Below, piece after piece: positions 48,371-58,928 of a DNA stretch of 64,000 nucleotides (position 1 is its first letter; each line of letters begins with the position of its first letter). The position numbers and the translations under genes are program-made. The stretch spans positions 1 to 64,000 of the forward strand of contig WNNJ02000225.1 of assembly GCA_012934845.2 (NCBI GenBank), in the 5' to 3' direction. The notes beneath the pieces are model-generated. The model was not told the DNA's origin. It saw only the letters and a program-made list of their open reading frames with translations, and ran no database searches. The stretch comes from Pomphorhynchus laevis. Taxonomy: Eukaryota; Acanthocephala; Palaeacanthocephala; Echinorhynchida; Pomphorhynchidae.

Positions 48371-50285
48371 TTTATTCGAATGTGTCTTATATATTTATTA
48401 TTAAAAATATACTAAGTTTGTAATATAAAAAATATATAATTATTTTGGTTAGCAACACATTTAATTTTTTGTGCATTGCGGTTTGTGTTACATTATTTGG
48501 GATGTAAAAACATTTTAACGGAACCTATTTTACTTTGTGAAAAGCAAAAGCATATATTTTAAATAAATATTTTAAAATATAAGTTCTAATATAATTTGTC
48601 AGCGCTCAAATGATTTAATATCAAATTCAAAAGAAATATCAAAGTAATAGTTTTGAACATGCAACAATTTGCGGTTAAGTTAAAATTTGTTCAATTGAGA
48701 TAGTGAGTTAGCGACACACATAATGAGGATGTAAATAATATCAATAATAATGTATATTACCTTTTAATTCTTTAAAGAATTAGTAAAGGCAAAATATTTT
48801 AAAACTTAATTTTCGACACGATGATTCATTATTTCTAAAAATGCAAGTTTCAAAATAAGTTTTCATATGCTTTAATAAAAGAACTAATAACTTGTAATAT
48901 CTTATAAGGTAAATGCCATAAAATTACTTTTAATATACTTTTAATATTTAATTTACGTCAAATAAATTATTACAGTACTCGTTTGGGTAAAATGACTTTT
49001 AAAACTAGCATTATCTGGAACACGAATGTAATTCTAACAAATATTGAATATGGTGTTTAAAATTTGAAAATTCCAATCGAATCTGTTTCAAATAAAGATA
49101 GATTAGTGAAAGATTCGGAATAAAATCCATTTATTCTTCTCTAATCTGCTAGTAATTCAGGAAATAAAACAATTCACAGAACGTACGCTACAACATACGA
49201 GGTGCAAATTTTAAAAATATCAAATTTTAAATTTGAAATGTAAAAGAATTACATAATCTAATTGAGATTTAAAAGAACTCACATTACATGATCAACTACA
49301 ATTTAATTTTTTTTATTAGAAAACACTAATATGTGAGATACCATGATGCGTTTTTTAGTTTAAGTTCTAGCAAAGAATTTTCAAAATATTTCAATTTAAA
49401 TTTTAAAAATATAACAATTTTCAAATATTAGAAACATGTTGTTTCAAATTTCTTGTTGTTTCTAAGTTATTAATGTTGTTTCTAATTTCTAAAGATGCTA
49501 GTAGTTACTAGCGAAATATCAAAATAATTTTGACTTTCAATTTTAACTTATCGTTCCTGAATATTTCACATATCAATTTATTGTTACAAAATTTTCTCGA
49601 TTGATTTCAATTTCAAAATTAAAAATATTCACAATTCAAATTATTTGCATGATCTGTATTCTTAAAAGAGAAATAAACTCGAAATCTCTAAGATTTCGAG
49701 TTTATGTTTTATATTTCGAGTTTCTAGTTTTGACTCTTTTAAAATTGAAATTATAAAATGCAATAATAATATAATTTATTTTAGTTATTTTACTTTAAGC
49801 GTTAGCAAAAAATTTTCAAAATATTACTTTAAATTTTTAAATAGCTTTATCTATTTAAAAATAGATAAATAAATTTATTGATTAAAACGATAAAATGTTA
49901 AAAAACATTTTATCGTGTTAATACATTTTATCATGTTAAATACACCTGATCTGTATTTTAAAAATACAGAAATCAAAAACAACATCAATGGGATGAGTAA
50001 CAACATTTATGTTGTTTTTATGAAAGACAAAATAACTTTGTCTTTCAATTTTACTTGATCGTTACTGAAATGTTTTTATTCTACATTAAATTCAATTATG
50101 ATCTGAATAAAAAATTACAAATTTAAAAATTAAGTGATTGTAATGCCTTATCAAAATATAATAAATTGAATATAAATAGATAAAGTATATAAATTAATCA
50201 TATACTTAAGAAAGTAGATGCTATACATCTACTATACAAGTAGTTATATATAAGTAGATATACATATAAATAGTAATATAAGTTT
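48371..50285. other. AT-rich stretch with repeat fragments
   Basis: 48955-49050 is identical over 96 bases to 63905-64000. 49492-49525 has a decayed hammerhead-type motif (CTAAAGA, stem GCTAGT/ACTAGC, GAAA). No gene seen. Confidence 0.55.
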
Positions 50286-50289
50286 ATGA

Positions 50290-51060
50290 GGAAACGTTTA
50301 AAGGACAGCTTAGCAGCAAACGTCCCTACTAAGTTGATGATATCTTTCGCGGTTTTAAAGAATTTACATGCACTTTCACAAAGAAGGTTCGTAGTGTCCT
50401 AAGGTTTTTGAGTGGCCAGAACATACAAACGCATATCAGATGATACAGTTACATATCGATCATTTACCTTTAAATAAGGTATTATGATGCCGAGTACATC
50501 AATGAATTTCCTTATGGTCAAAGATGATGTTAATTATTTAAATGTTGCTATTGAAAAATCCAACAAGTCAACAAAACTTGCGTTCAGATAAGGAAGTATA
50601 CTTCAACACTCCATTCTAGATATCACAGCTGTTACCAACATGAGCATTGCAACCACTCAGTAGTACGAGATAATTCCCACAGGATTACCAATGAAGACAA
50701 ACTATATTGCTCCACAAAAGCTGAGCATTCTGAGTTAATGTCAAGAGTATATAAACATACACAGCACTAACCTTCCCATTTGACTAAAACTCGCAGAGAC
50801 GTAAGAATATCGCTTATAAAGTAAAACCTCTCAAACCGACTTTGGTTTCCCGACAGCAAATTGACATTCCACGTTTCAACATTAAGACTGGTCTACTTTG
50901 GAAGTTGACGCCTTTTTCGATCTTTCCGTACAACTGCTGATCGCGGTGAATCACAAAGAGCCGTACAACTGCGATCAAAACTGGATGATACAAATCGAGA
51001 CCAAAACCGGATGAAACAACAGTTTGTTCATTAGCTGCTTGTAATCCAGTTATTGGCCAG
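50290..51060 (-). mobile_element. Probable LINE endonuclease relic
   Basis: Less AT-rich than its flanks. On the minus strand near 50890-50840 the peptide LNVETWNVNLLSGNQSR resembles the start of APE-type endonucleases (N-x-x-T-W/L-N-V). Stops interrupt every frame. The family cannot be named. Confidence 0.35.
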
Positions 51061-51589
51061 ACAGTTCATTTAAGATTTGAATTAATAATTGATAACACTA
51101 ATTATTATTTATTAATATTAATTATTATTAATATTAATTAATATTTATTATTAATTAATATTAATTATTGATTAACATTGATACTATCATTGGGCAGACA
51201 ATCGGATGAATCAGCACCTAGTAGCAGTGATACTCAAAATACACCGTTCTCCAATTCAACAAATAGAAATAGGTTGCACAAATACAACCTATTTAAAAGG
51301 TTGTGTAAATCAGTTTCAATGCAACTTATGTAAATAAGTTGCATCGAAATTATTATATAATTATTATATTACAGCTCATTAACTTTGCAAATCAAATATA
51401 TTAACTTCATAACTCTAAAGTTTTATAACTATAATTATAAATAGTTATAATTTAAAATAATTTATAAATTATAATTTTATAATTATAGTTTATAATTAAA
51501 TTATATAGTTATTATTTATAATTTATACTTTATAACTATAATTTTCAAATATGAAAATAATAAATTAACGCTTCCTATTTAGCTAAATC

Positions 51590-51975
51590 TAAATTTATAT
51601 TCTTATGTATATTTTTTATTGTTTTTATTAACATTTATTGTACGATTATAGTATTTTGTATTACAATAACTGTCTATTATACAACTTAGCCTATCATAGT
51701 CGTTAATTAATCTTTGATTTATTGAACATATGATATCTTTAGAAAAACTTCTTATATTTACATAAAGATCTTTTAGTTTAGAATCTTTTAAATTTTAATC
51801 TTAGTTGTATTAAGCTTTTGCTATTAATCAGCTTTAAAAATTTAAGCAATTCAATTTTCAAATTGCTTTTGCAATTTCTATTCTTCTTAATGTTGAAAAG
51901 AAAAAACCTAATGTTTTGATCACAAGATTGATTATAATAACACCGTTGTTTTATAGAAAGAATATATTTTTGCAT
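51590..51975 (-). other. Open-frame fragments of unknown origin
   Basis: A 65-codon frame (51975-51778) and a following stretch in another frame (FSKDIICSINQRLINDYDRL) have Lys/Asn-rich, coding-like composition. They might be the N-terminal half of a Penelope-like protein, but no diagnostic block is present. Confidence 0.25.
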
Positions 51976-53110
51976 AACAAAGAAAAATAGAACTGTATTT
52001 AAGATCGTAATAATATTTTGCCAATATTTTCATTCACATTTTTTTGTATTTTTTTATTTTAATTTTTATGATTTTATTTTCGTTTTGTTATTTTTAAATT
52101 TGTATATCTTTTATTTTTGCTGAATTTTGTATTTGCTCTCATGTTTTTTATTCGAAAGTTTACGATTTTAGTGTCACAGCTAAAATTTGCTATTTATTTT
52201 CGTATTTCGTCGAACAATGGTGGCACAAAGTGAATAAGAAACCTTAACTTTTAAGTGTGAAATTGTGTGATGGCTGTTTAAGAATGCATTTGGAATATGC
52301 ATCTACTTGGGAAGTAGATGCTATGCCATGGACGAGTCACATCGACTATAAGATATAAGTAGAATTGAATAGATTTTATATGATAGGAGATTTTAATACT
52401 GTTTAAATCGACTTAGGAACTTGAGGACTGACAAATCATTAAATGCGGCCTTCTGTGAACTATGTAGGTATTTATTAATAATCGACATTTCTAGTGGCAC
52501 CGTAGTATATAGATGACAACGATTTTTCTATTGACAACGATGTAGTATAGGATGCAACGATGAACTGCACTTACATTTTACTAAGTTTATTTTTATTAAA
52601 TATTAAACTATTATTTATAGTAATATAGGGGAGTGAACACGTTGACAGCTTGCTAATGAATGATTGTTGAGATACTGCAATTAAAATGGAAAAACTGTTC
52701 CATTTTACATACAATATATCAAATTCCGATAAGTGTCGCAATTATGACTTTATATATAAAGTCAGATATATTTCTATTATATATTATATATATTTCTATT
52801 ATATATATTGATTAGAGCTCGGGGTCCATCAAAGACTCTATTATATATAATAAGTATTAATTGAAGCAGAGTTTGGATATACTTATATATATTATATTAT
52901 ATTTGCACACTTTTAAGTGTCCCTGTTAAACAGCATTTCTATTAAAAAGAATTTAGTGCCTGATGCATGGTTAAACTGTAATAGTCACTGCCATGCACAG
53001 AGCTTATGCTAAATTCCCTTCGATGATTCAGATTAAGGGTAGTTCTGTTTTTCGAGCTTTAAACACTGTTTAAGCGTGTGTTAAGGTGCCTATAGATGAT
53101 TATAGAAGTC
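51976..53110. other. Intergenic, nothing recognised
   Basis: T-rich then mixed sequence with short TATATA runs near 52750-52910. No genes. Confidence 0.4.
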
Positions 53111-53152
53111 ACGGTACTGATGAGCTCCGTTAGAGCGAAACGCGTATACCGT
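53111..53152 (+). ncRNA. Compact hammerhead ribozyme, all core positions intact
   Basis: Stem I ACGGTA (53111-53116) pairs perfectly with TACCGT (53147-53152). Core CTGATGA 53117-53123; stem II GCTC/GAGC (53124-53127, 53133-53136) with loop CGTTA; GAAA 53137-53140; minimal stem III from the self-complementary ACGCGT; cleavage site GTA ends at 53146. This is the minimal type I design with almost no stem III known from Penelope-like and SINE-like animal repeats, which is thought to act best as a dimer. Confidence 0.85.
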
Positions 53153-53194
53153 TGTGAAGTTTGTCGTCACACATAGGATGACTGGGCATACGTA

Positions 53195-53296
53195 GCGACT
53201 TTGAATAATGCAAGAATAATTCGGTTCTATTTCTTAGTCTGATGAGGATATATAGAATGCTGCCTGGTGTTTATGCCTCTTCATGAGGAAAACATA

Positions 53297-53303
<7 letters not shown>
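53195..53303. repeat. Dispersed repeat shared with 58590-58700
   Basis: Both copies read AGCGACTTTGAAT, GAATAATTCG, ATATATAGAATGCTGCCTGG, TGTTTAT and AAAACATAGTGAT in register over about 110 bases. In this copy it follows the compact hammerhead and precedes the AT microsatellite; the other copy precedes the kinase gene. They probably are the same non-coding end of one element family. Confidence 0.75.

Positions 53304-53380
<77 letters not shown>
53299..53380. repeat. (AT)n microsatellite
   Basis: About 40 uninterrupted AT dinucleotides. Such a long pure run is hypervariable and may be miscounted in assembly. Confidence 0.95.
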
Positions 53381-53381
<1 letters not shown>

Positions 53382-53459
53382 CGAATAGTTGCTAGGTCAC
53401 ACGAGGTGACTTTCGCATTGAAAACCAGCTACAGAATCCTTCCTTCATCCAATTCCATA

Positions 53460-53551
53460 CACCCTGACTACTAACGGCGCCATTGCCACAACCGTTTTCG
53501 TTTCGCCCGCTTTTTGCCACATGTTGGTAGCCCCGGGCTCGTCAGAAGGCT
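53460..53551 (-). ncRNA. Hammerhead ribozyme in SINE unit 1
   Basis: Minus strand: stem I AGCCTT with AGGGTG (53551-53546 and 53465-53460, five pairs incl. wobble), core CTGACGA (53545-53539), stem II GCCCG/CGGGC (53538-53534, 53509-53505), GAAAC (53504-53500), stem III AACGG/CCGTT behind a short internal loop, site GTC (53468-53466). All core residues fit CUGANGA...GAAA. Confidence 0.75.
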
Positions 53552-53716
53552 GACTACCAGCCTTGGTGATCATGAAATGGATTCATGATCACCTGATTGA
53601 TGATTATGAAATGGATTCCTATTTATCTATTGAATAGTTGCTAGGTCATACAAGGTGACTTTCGCATTGAAAACCAGCTACATAATCCTTCTTTCATGAT
53701 ATTTTATTCCATACAC

Positions 53717-53803
53717 CTTGACTACTAACGGCACCATTGCCACATCCGTTTTCGTTTCACCCGTTTTCTGCCACATATTTTAGTCTCGGCTCATCAGAAC
53801 GCT
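53717..53803 (-). ncRNA. Hammerhead ribozyme in SINE unit 2
   Basis: Same fold as unit 1: CTGATGA (53797-53791), stem II GCC/GGT, GAAAC (53758-53754), site GTC (53722-53720), stem I AGCGTT with AAGGTG (one mismatch). Core intact; stem II is weaker than in unit 1. Confidence 0.65.
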
Positions 53804-54249
53804 GACTACCAACGCCTTTCGAATTTTGACTCATCCGAGATTCGAGCTGTCGCTTTCCGACTTGGCTTTCGCTCTTGACTACTAGGCTACGAATTTAGGA
53901 TTATCAGATTTCACACAGCATATGAAATATATTATCATGATCTCCAGAAACTGCATTATCCGAGATGCTATCTGGATATGAAGATCATGAAGATCGGAAT
54001 GGGATCATGAAGATCAATTGAAATCGGAACGGTGATCATGTGATGGATGCTTTATTATCTATTGAATAATTTATAGGTCACACAAGGTAACTTTCGCATT
54101 GAAAACCAGCTACAGAATTCCTTCATGACTTACAATTCCATACACCTGACTAATAGTGGCACTCTTACCACAGGCGTTATATATAGATAATTGTGGTATG
54201 GAATAAATCTGACTATATAAATGAAGGTTTGAAACAACTACAATTATCC

Positions 54250-55900
54250 ACTTATGTTCAAATTAATATACATGAACACGAAACAAGCATATGAAAAATT
54301 AAAAACACAATTCGAAATATTCTGCCAAAGGAGATACGTTAAAAGTTGACTGTTTCCAATCCGCAAGCAGGAAAGATGTATCTTCTACTGAAGATACACA
54401 AAAACATTACTCCACCCCGGGCGATCTATTATAAACAATATTAGAATGGCTAAAGAATCGCTTCTAGATTTCTACAAAAAAATCATTCCCAGTATTAAAA
54501 TCAACCGATTCATTTAATGAGAGCACTGATCATTTTTTACAGAAATTCGAATCTATTAAAAAATACATGAAATTGACATCTATAATTGGTACTTTATATA
54601 TCGAATTACTTTATACGACCATATATAATTCGAAGACTATTAAGGCCATAGAAATTATATTGATTAACAAAAATTGGTCACGACAAGAAATCGACGTAAC
54701 AAATTAGTTTTTATATTTTGCTAACTACTTCATCAGCAAAACACAATACAATTGTATACGAGATACAATTTTTAAGAATTTTAATTTAAATAATTAATTA
54801 AATATTTCAATAATTAAATAACAATATTTTATTATTATAATTTTAAATAATTTATAATATAAATATTTGCATTAAAAATCACAGATTTGGATCAATATAT
54901 TAAATTTTAGCCAACAAAATACCAATTTATTTTTACATTTTGCTAACTACATCATTATAAAGATATGAAATCGACATGCATAATTGATACTTTGGTCATT
55001 AAATTACTCTATACGTCCATAGATAATTCGAAGGATATAAAGGCCATAGAACTAATATTGATTAACAAAAATTGGTCACGACAAGAAATCGACGTAACGT
55101 ACAACAACTACTAGACTTGGTATTAAAGTAGAATATATTCGAATTCGATAATGTCCTATATAAGCAAAAAATAAGCACGGTCATGGGTACTTCGATTAAA
55201 CCGACCTACGCTTGTATATATGTAAGCAGTATTTAGTCAAATTATATAAATGAAATGTATCCAAAAAGCTACAGTATTGTTACGATATGTCGATGACATA
55301 TTCTTTGTATGGGATCATAGTAATGTGATGCTCATAGATTTCTTGACGGAATTAAATAAGAAAAGTTAATTAAATTTCACAAGAACTATAAGTAATATCG
55401 ATAAAAAACAATGTTTTGACATATATATTAAAGCAGCAATTACCAGACAAAATTATAAGTAGTTTGCTGGTGTATTCATATATACAGACAAGCAGCTGCT
55501 ATGAGCTCAGAATAAAAAGAATGCTCATCCAAAATGAATTGTTCTGTATTCGACAAATATGCTCCACGGATCATAATTATCAAAATGAAGTGGAACTGTT
55601 ATACGTACAATTGAACAAACGTGGATATATACAATGATAAATAAAATCTTAAATCAATCAAGTGAAGAACATCGAAAGGCTAGAATTAATACAGAAAAAT
55701 AAAAGGTAAAAATAAAGAAATGCATGTAATATTCGAATACCACGATGCTCTGCACAGAATACAAAAGAATATAAATACCGCGCTAATAAGCATTCCTTAT
55801 GATATCATTAGAAGATTAAGGACTACAAGCCACATTAATCTAATCTAATGTGAATACTTCAAATGGAGTGGCAAAAAAATGTTCGAGATCTTGACTATAG
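54250..55900 (+). mobile_element. Penelope-like element relic, reverse transcriptase region
   Basis: Blocks in order: YLLLKIHKNITPP (54375), LLYTTIYNSKTIKAIEIIL with NKNWSRQEIDV (54610-54700), FEFDNVLYKQKISTVMGTSI then KPTYACIYV (55140-55215), and VLLRYVDDIFFVWDH (55270). These are the reverse transcriptase motifs of Penelope-like elements (Q..GT.MG, YVDD). A roughly 360-bp internal duplication repeats the LYT block at 55000-55095. The element is a relic with several breaks. No clear GIY-YIG domain follows. Confidence 0.75.
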
Positions 55901-56388
55901 CCTGGATAGACATAAATTATAGAGGAAATGTCTTCCAAGTGCTTCATGAGTATTTAATGTATTCTTTGGTCATATCAACGTTCACAAAAGAGATGCGGTA
56001 GGAATTTCCGACCGATCTCGCCGAGTTTATAATGATTCTGTTAGATGAATAACTCTTTATAAGTCATCTTAGAAAGCTAATAAAATGCTGGTTGTCGGTC
56101 AGAGGAATTTTTGGGGCTATGAATATCTGATTCGAAGTCTTTGGAATCGGAGAAAACTCATTCGGGGTTTATATATATTGTTAAAAACAAAAATATTACT
56201 TACCTTATTTTCTGTTTCTTCTTAGCAGTTATTGCTTGTAATGATTAATTATTTAAAAGCTCGGACATGCTGAAAAGATAAAATGATGTGATCGTGACAA
56301 AGTGTAGCTATGTGAATACTTCAAATGGAGTGCCAATAAGCATAACTTGTAACGATACACAATGTAGATGTTGCTTTGATATGGACGA

Positions 56389-57280
56389 ATGCAGCCAATT
56401 TATCAGTTGAAAAAAGAATATATTTCTTTCTCAATCAAGCTGGGAACAAGCCACTCTTCCAATAGACCACGGCGGCCTGGGAATCTACAGTACGTCTACG
56501 TTGGCAATTTCTGCGTAATTGGCGTCTTACTCGACATGTATTCCATTCACGTTATGTATGTTGCCACCGCTCTTACATGGACCTCTAACAGTCGAAACCG
56601 ACGAGTTTTATCAGCATGCCAACCTGTGGATCTTTTCGGGCGGTCGTTGGTCCCTAATATCGAGTCATAGTTCACCAGGAGAACAGACAATAATAAGTGA
56701 TGCCAAGCTTCTAAACCTATCCAAGATCGAAAACCACGCAAAAAAATGGACACGCGCATTAAGCGCTGCTACCTTGGCCAACCTGAAAAACAAGACTTTG
56801 GAGCCTATGGAACTTGCCCATCTAACAAGTGTTTCATCAGCTGCCGAAGGAGCGTTCCTGCAAGCATTTTCATTATCGGCTGTAGGGACACTATTGCCAG
56901 ATTAAACGTTACGTATAGCCATCGCGTTACGTCTCGAAGCCACAGTCGTCCAGCCACACTCGTGCATATGTGGAGCAAAAGTAAAGAGGCAGGGCACACA
57001 TGGCTTAAGATCCCCCGATCAGCTGGCCGTTTTGCTCGACACAGCATGGTCAACAAGATCATCGCAGCGCACTAAGGAAATCCCACATTCATAGCCGTCT
57101 CGAACCGCTTGGTCTAACAAGATCTGATGGCGAACGCCCGGATAGCGGTGACAATGATTCCATGACAGAGAGGCAAACCCATGTGTTGGGACTTCACCTG
57201 TGTCGACCCCTTATCTGCCAGCCATTTAGCCTCAACAATAGTGAGATCCGGAGTTGTAGCAAATCAGGCCGAAAATAGGA
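56389..57280 (+). mobile_element. LINE-B copy 2, C-terminal region
   Basis: Same family as 33926-36910. LPIDHGGLGIYSTSTLAISA (56450) matches LPIVLGGIGITSAANKALPA of copy 1. AHLTSVSSAAEGAFLQAFSL (56815) matches ARLHAVEGNAAGAFLKAVL. SHRVTSRSHSRPATLVH/ARFARHSMVNKII (56920-57060) corresponds to the finger and RHxxxN helix. Several frame changes. It has no reverse transcriptase block, so it is a 5'-truncated copy. Confidence 0.75.
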
Positions 57281-57975
57281 AAAGATAAAAATATATTTCC
57301 ATAGTATCTAATTTCTGCCTAATCGCTATTGAGACGTTGGGCGCGATGGACCAGAACGCATCAGCGTTCTTTTTAATACTTGGAAAATTACTGCGGCGAC
57401 CTCGAGCCGGTTCGTATCTGATCCAGGGCGTCCAATGAATCAATGTGTAAACAACAATAGAGCTGATGTAAGACAAATGATGGGATTGTTACTCCTTTGT
57501 ACGAGTTATCATACCATATGATAATAACAATAATTTTAGAAGCAAACATAAAAGATAATTTAAAACGAAGAAAGAACATTATTGGATTAGTCAGCTAATG
57601 ATTGATCAACAACTAAACAAAGAGCATAAATTGAAATTATTTCAGATATTTTTTACGATGAACATTTGTGTTGTGTTGACAACTTTTGTGCTTTAGATTT
57701 TATAAACATCAATTCTTGAGAAAAAATTAGAAATTACAAATATATGGAGAAGTTTTAAAGAAACCCTGGTAGATGATTCTTAGATGGATGTATATATTAA
57801 TATATACAATTACAATAATATATATTATATATTATATATATTAATTGCACAAAGCTATTTTATTTTATACTTCGAAACGTCGATAAGAAAATAAATTTTC
57901 TTTTTAACCAGTTCTAATAGTTATATATAATGTGTAACATTATTACTTAAGAGGTATCTTAAGATACCCAGCGTG
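57281..57975. other. Intergenic, LINE-B 3' flank and AT-rich sequence
   Basis: The first 150 bases may still be LINE-B 3' end (ETLGAMDQNASAFFLILGKL at about 57331-57390 parallels VETLGVLGKNAEVFLISLGR of copy 1, so the element likely extends to about 57430). Beyond that no feature is seen. Confidence 0.5.
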
Positions 57976-58039
57976 GGTCTCGACGACAATTATATATACA
58001 GCATTCATAGCCCGGTTATCTATTTTATATATAAGAACC

Positions 58040-58090
58040 AATATTGTTCTTGTATAATTGAATTAGCGATCAAATTAAAGTTTATTAAAT
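58040..58090 (+). pseudogene. 51-bp duplicate of part of the downstream FGGY kinase gene
   Basis: 58040-58090 equals 59966-60015 of the kinase coding sequence apart from a single base and a one-base offset (ATATTGTTCTTGTATAATTG, then AATTAGCGAT...). It encodes the same CSCIIELAIKLKFIK stretch. Homology stops abruptly on both sides, with no other kinase sequence around it. It is either a captured fragment or the source of a patch in the gene. Confidence 0.85.
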
Positions 58091-58162
58091 ACGTTGAAAG
58101 TATCAATAGGGTATTCGAACCACAGCTTGGGATCCTTGTTTCTGTAGAATTCATAAATATAT

Positions 58163-58350
58163 CAAAATAGGTAGGTATATAGAATTAAACCAAGCTTCTT
58201 TTGCAATTTATTTAAAAACGTGTTCGGGTTACCCCTTCGTCAGTAGCACAATATTGTATTGTACTACTGACGAAGGGGGGTAACCCGAAAATTTTTTTTA
58301 AATAGATTGCAAAAGAAAGATTGGTTTAATTTTATATACCTACCTATTTT
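58163..58350. repeat. Long palindrome (about 90-base arms) of head-to-head hammerhead motifs
   Basis: Arms 58163-58252 and 58256-58350 run from AAAATAGGTAGGTATATA to its complement. At the centre each strand has CTGACGA, a GGGG/CCC stem II and GAAA (plus strand: 58267-58273 and 58287-58290; minus strand has GAAC). Confidence 0.82.
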
Positions 58351-58428
58351 GAAATATATATAATATAGAATAGATAACCAGGCTATGAAGGAGAAAATTT
58401 ATTCAGTTTTATTGTAGAAAAAAGGACA

Positions 58429-58457
58429 CTGAAGAAGGATCAACATAGATCCGAAAC
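58429..58457 (+). ncRNA. Hammerhead ribozyme motif, intact catalytic core
   Basis: CTGAAGA (58429-58435), stem II GGATC/GATCC (58437-58441, 58448-58452), GAAAC (58453-58457), then the self-complementary ACAATTGT that could make stem III, and a GTA site. Stem I is weak on visible pairing, so cleavage is uncertain. Confidence 0.6.
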
Positions 58458-58589
58458 AATTGTACTTTAAATAAATAAATTTTATTTTTCATAGCCTGGT
58501 TATCTGTTATATATATTAAATATTACGGAGAGTCTTCAAATGACCCCATGCAGCGGTTCTACATACACAAGCATTCCTTATATATAATA

Positions 58590-58828
58590 TAAGTAGCGAC
58601 TTTGAATTTTGCGAGAATAATTCGATTATATTTCTTGATATGATGAAGATATATAGAATGCTGCCTGGTGTTTATTCCTCCTTGTGGGGAAAACATAGTG
58701 ATTTCTATATGATTACACCATTCAATGTCCCAGGGCAGGTGTAAAATCAAATTATATATATGTAATTTTATATTTAATAAAATGACATAGAATTGCAAGC
58801 TTGACTTCGGGTGCTTATACTAGAACGT
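58590..58828. repeat. Dispersed repeats in the kinase 5' flank
   Basis: 58590-58700 matches 53195-53303. 58777-58828 matches 27859-27912 (AATAAAATGACATAG, then GCTT.ACTTCG..TGCTTATAC.AGAAC). Any promoter of the kinase gene must lie within or just after this repeat block. Confidence 0.7.
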
Positions 58829-58928
58829 ATAAAGATAGAGCATTTCTAAAATATATTTATTCGGCATCGTTTTTCCAACCGCATTCTTCAATATTGAAAA
58901 ATATAATTGATTTCTCTTTTATATTAAG

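Larger units (their letters stand above)
53382..54185 (-). repeat. Tandem tRNA-derived SINE array carrying hammerheads, three units
   Basis: Units at about 53382-53560, 53629-53890 and 54058-54180 share GAATAGTTGCTAGGTCA, CTTTCGCATTGAAAACCAGC and CCATTGCCACA. On the minus strand the middle unit starts with a tRNA-like head: A-box-like TAGCCTAGTAGTCAAGAG (about 53889-53871) and B-box-like AGCTCGAATCTC (53848-53837). Transcription by RNA polymerase III from this head is therefore likely (inference). Units 1 and 2 carry hammerhead folds; unit 3 is truncated. Between units lie ATGAAATGGATTC repeats. Confidence 0.78.
58003..58512. repeat. Composite of palindromes upstream of the kinase gene
   Basis: ATAGCC(C/T)GGTTATCT occurs at about 58006, inverted at 58373-58390, and again at 58490-58508, framing the block. 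Inside are the stray kinase fragment (58040-58090), a long hammerhead palindrome (58163-58350) and an intact-core hammerhead (58429-58457). Confidence 0.75.
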
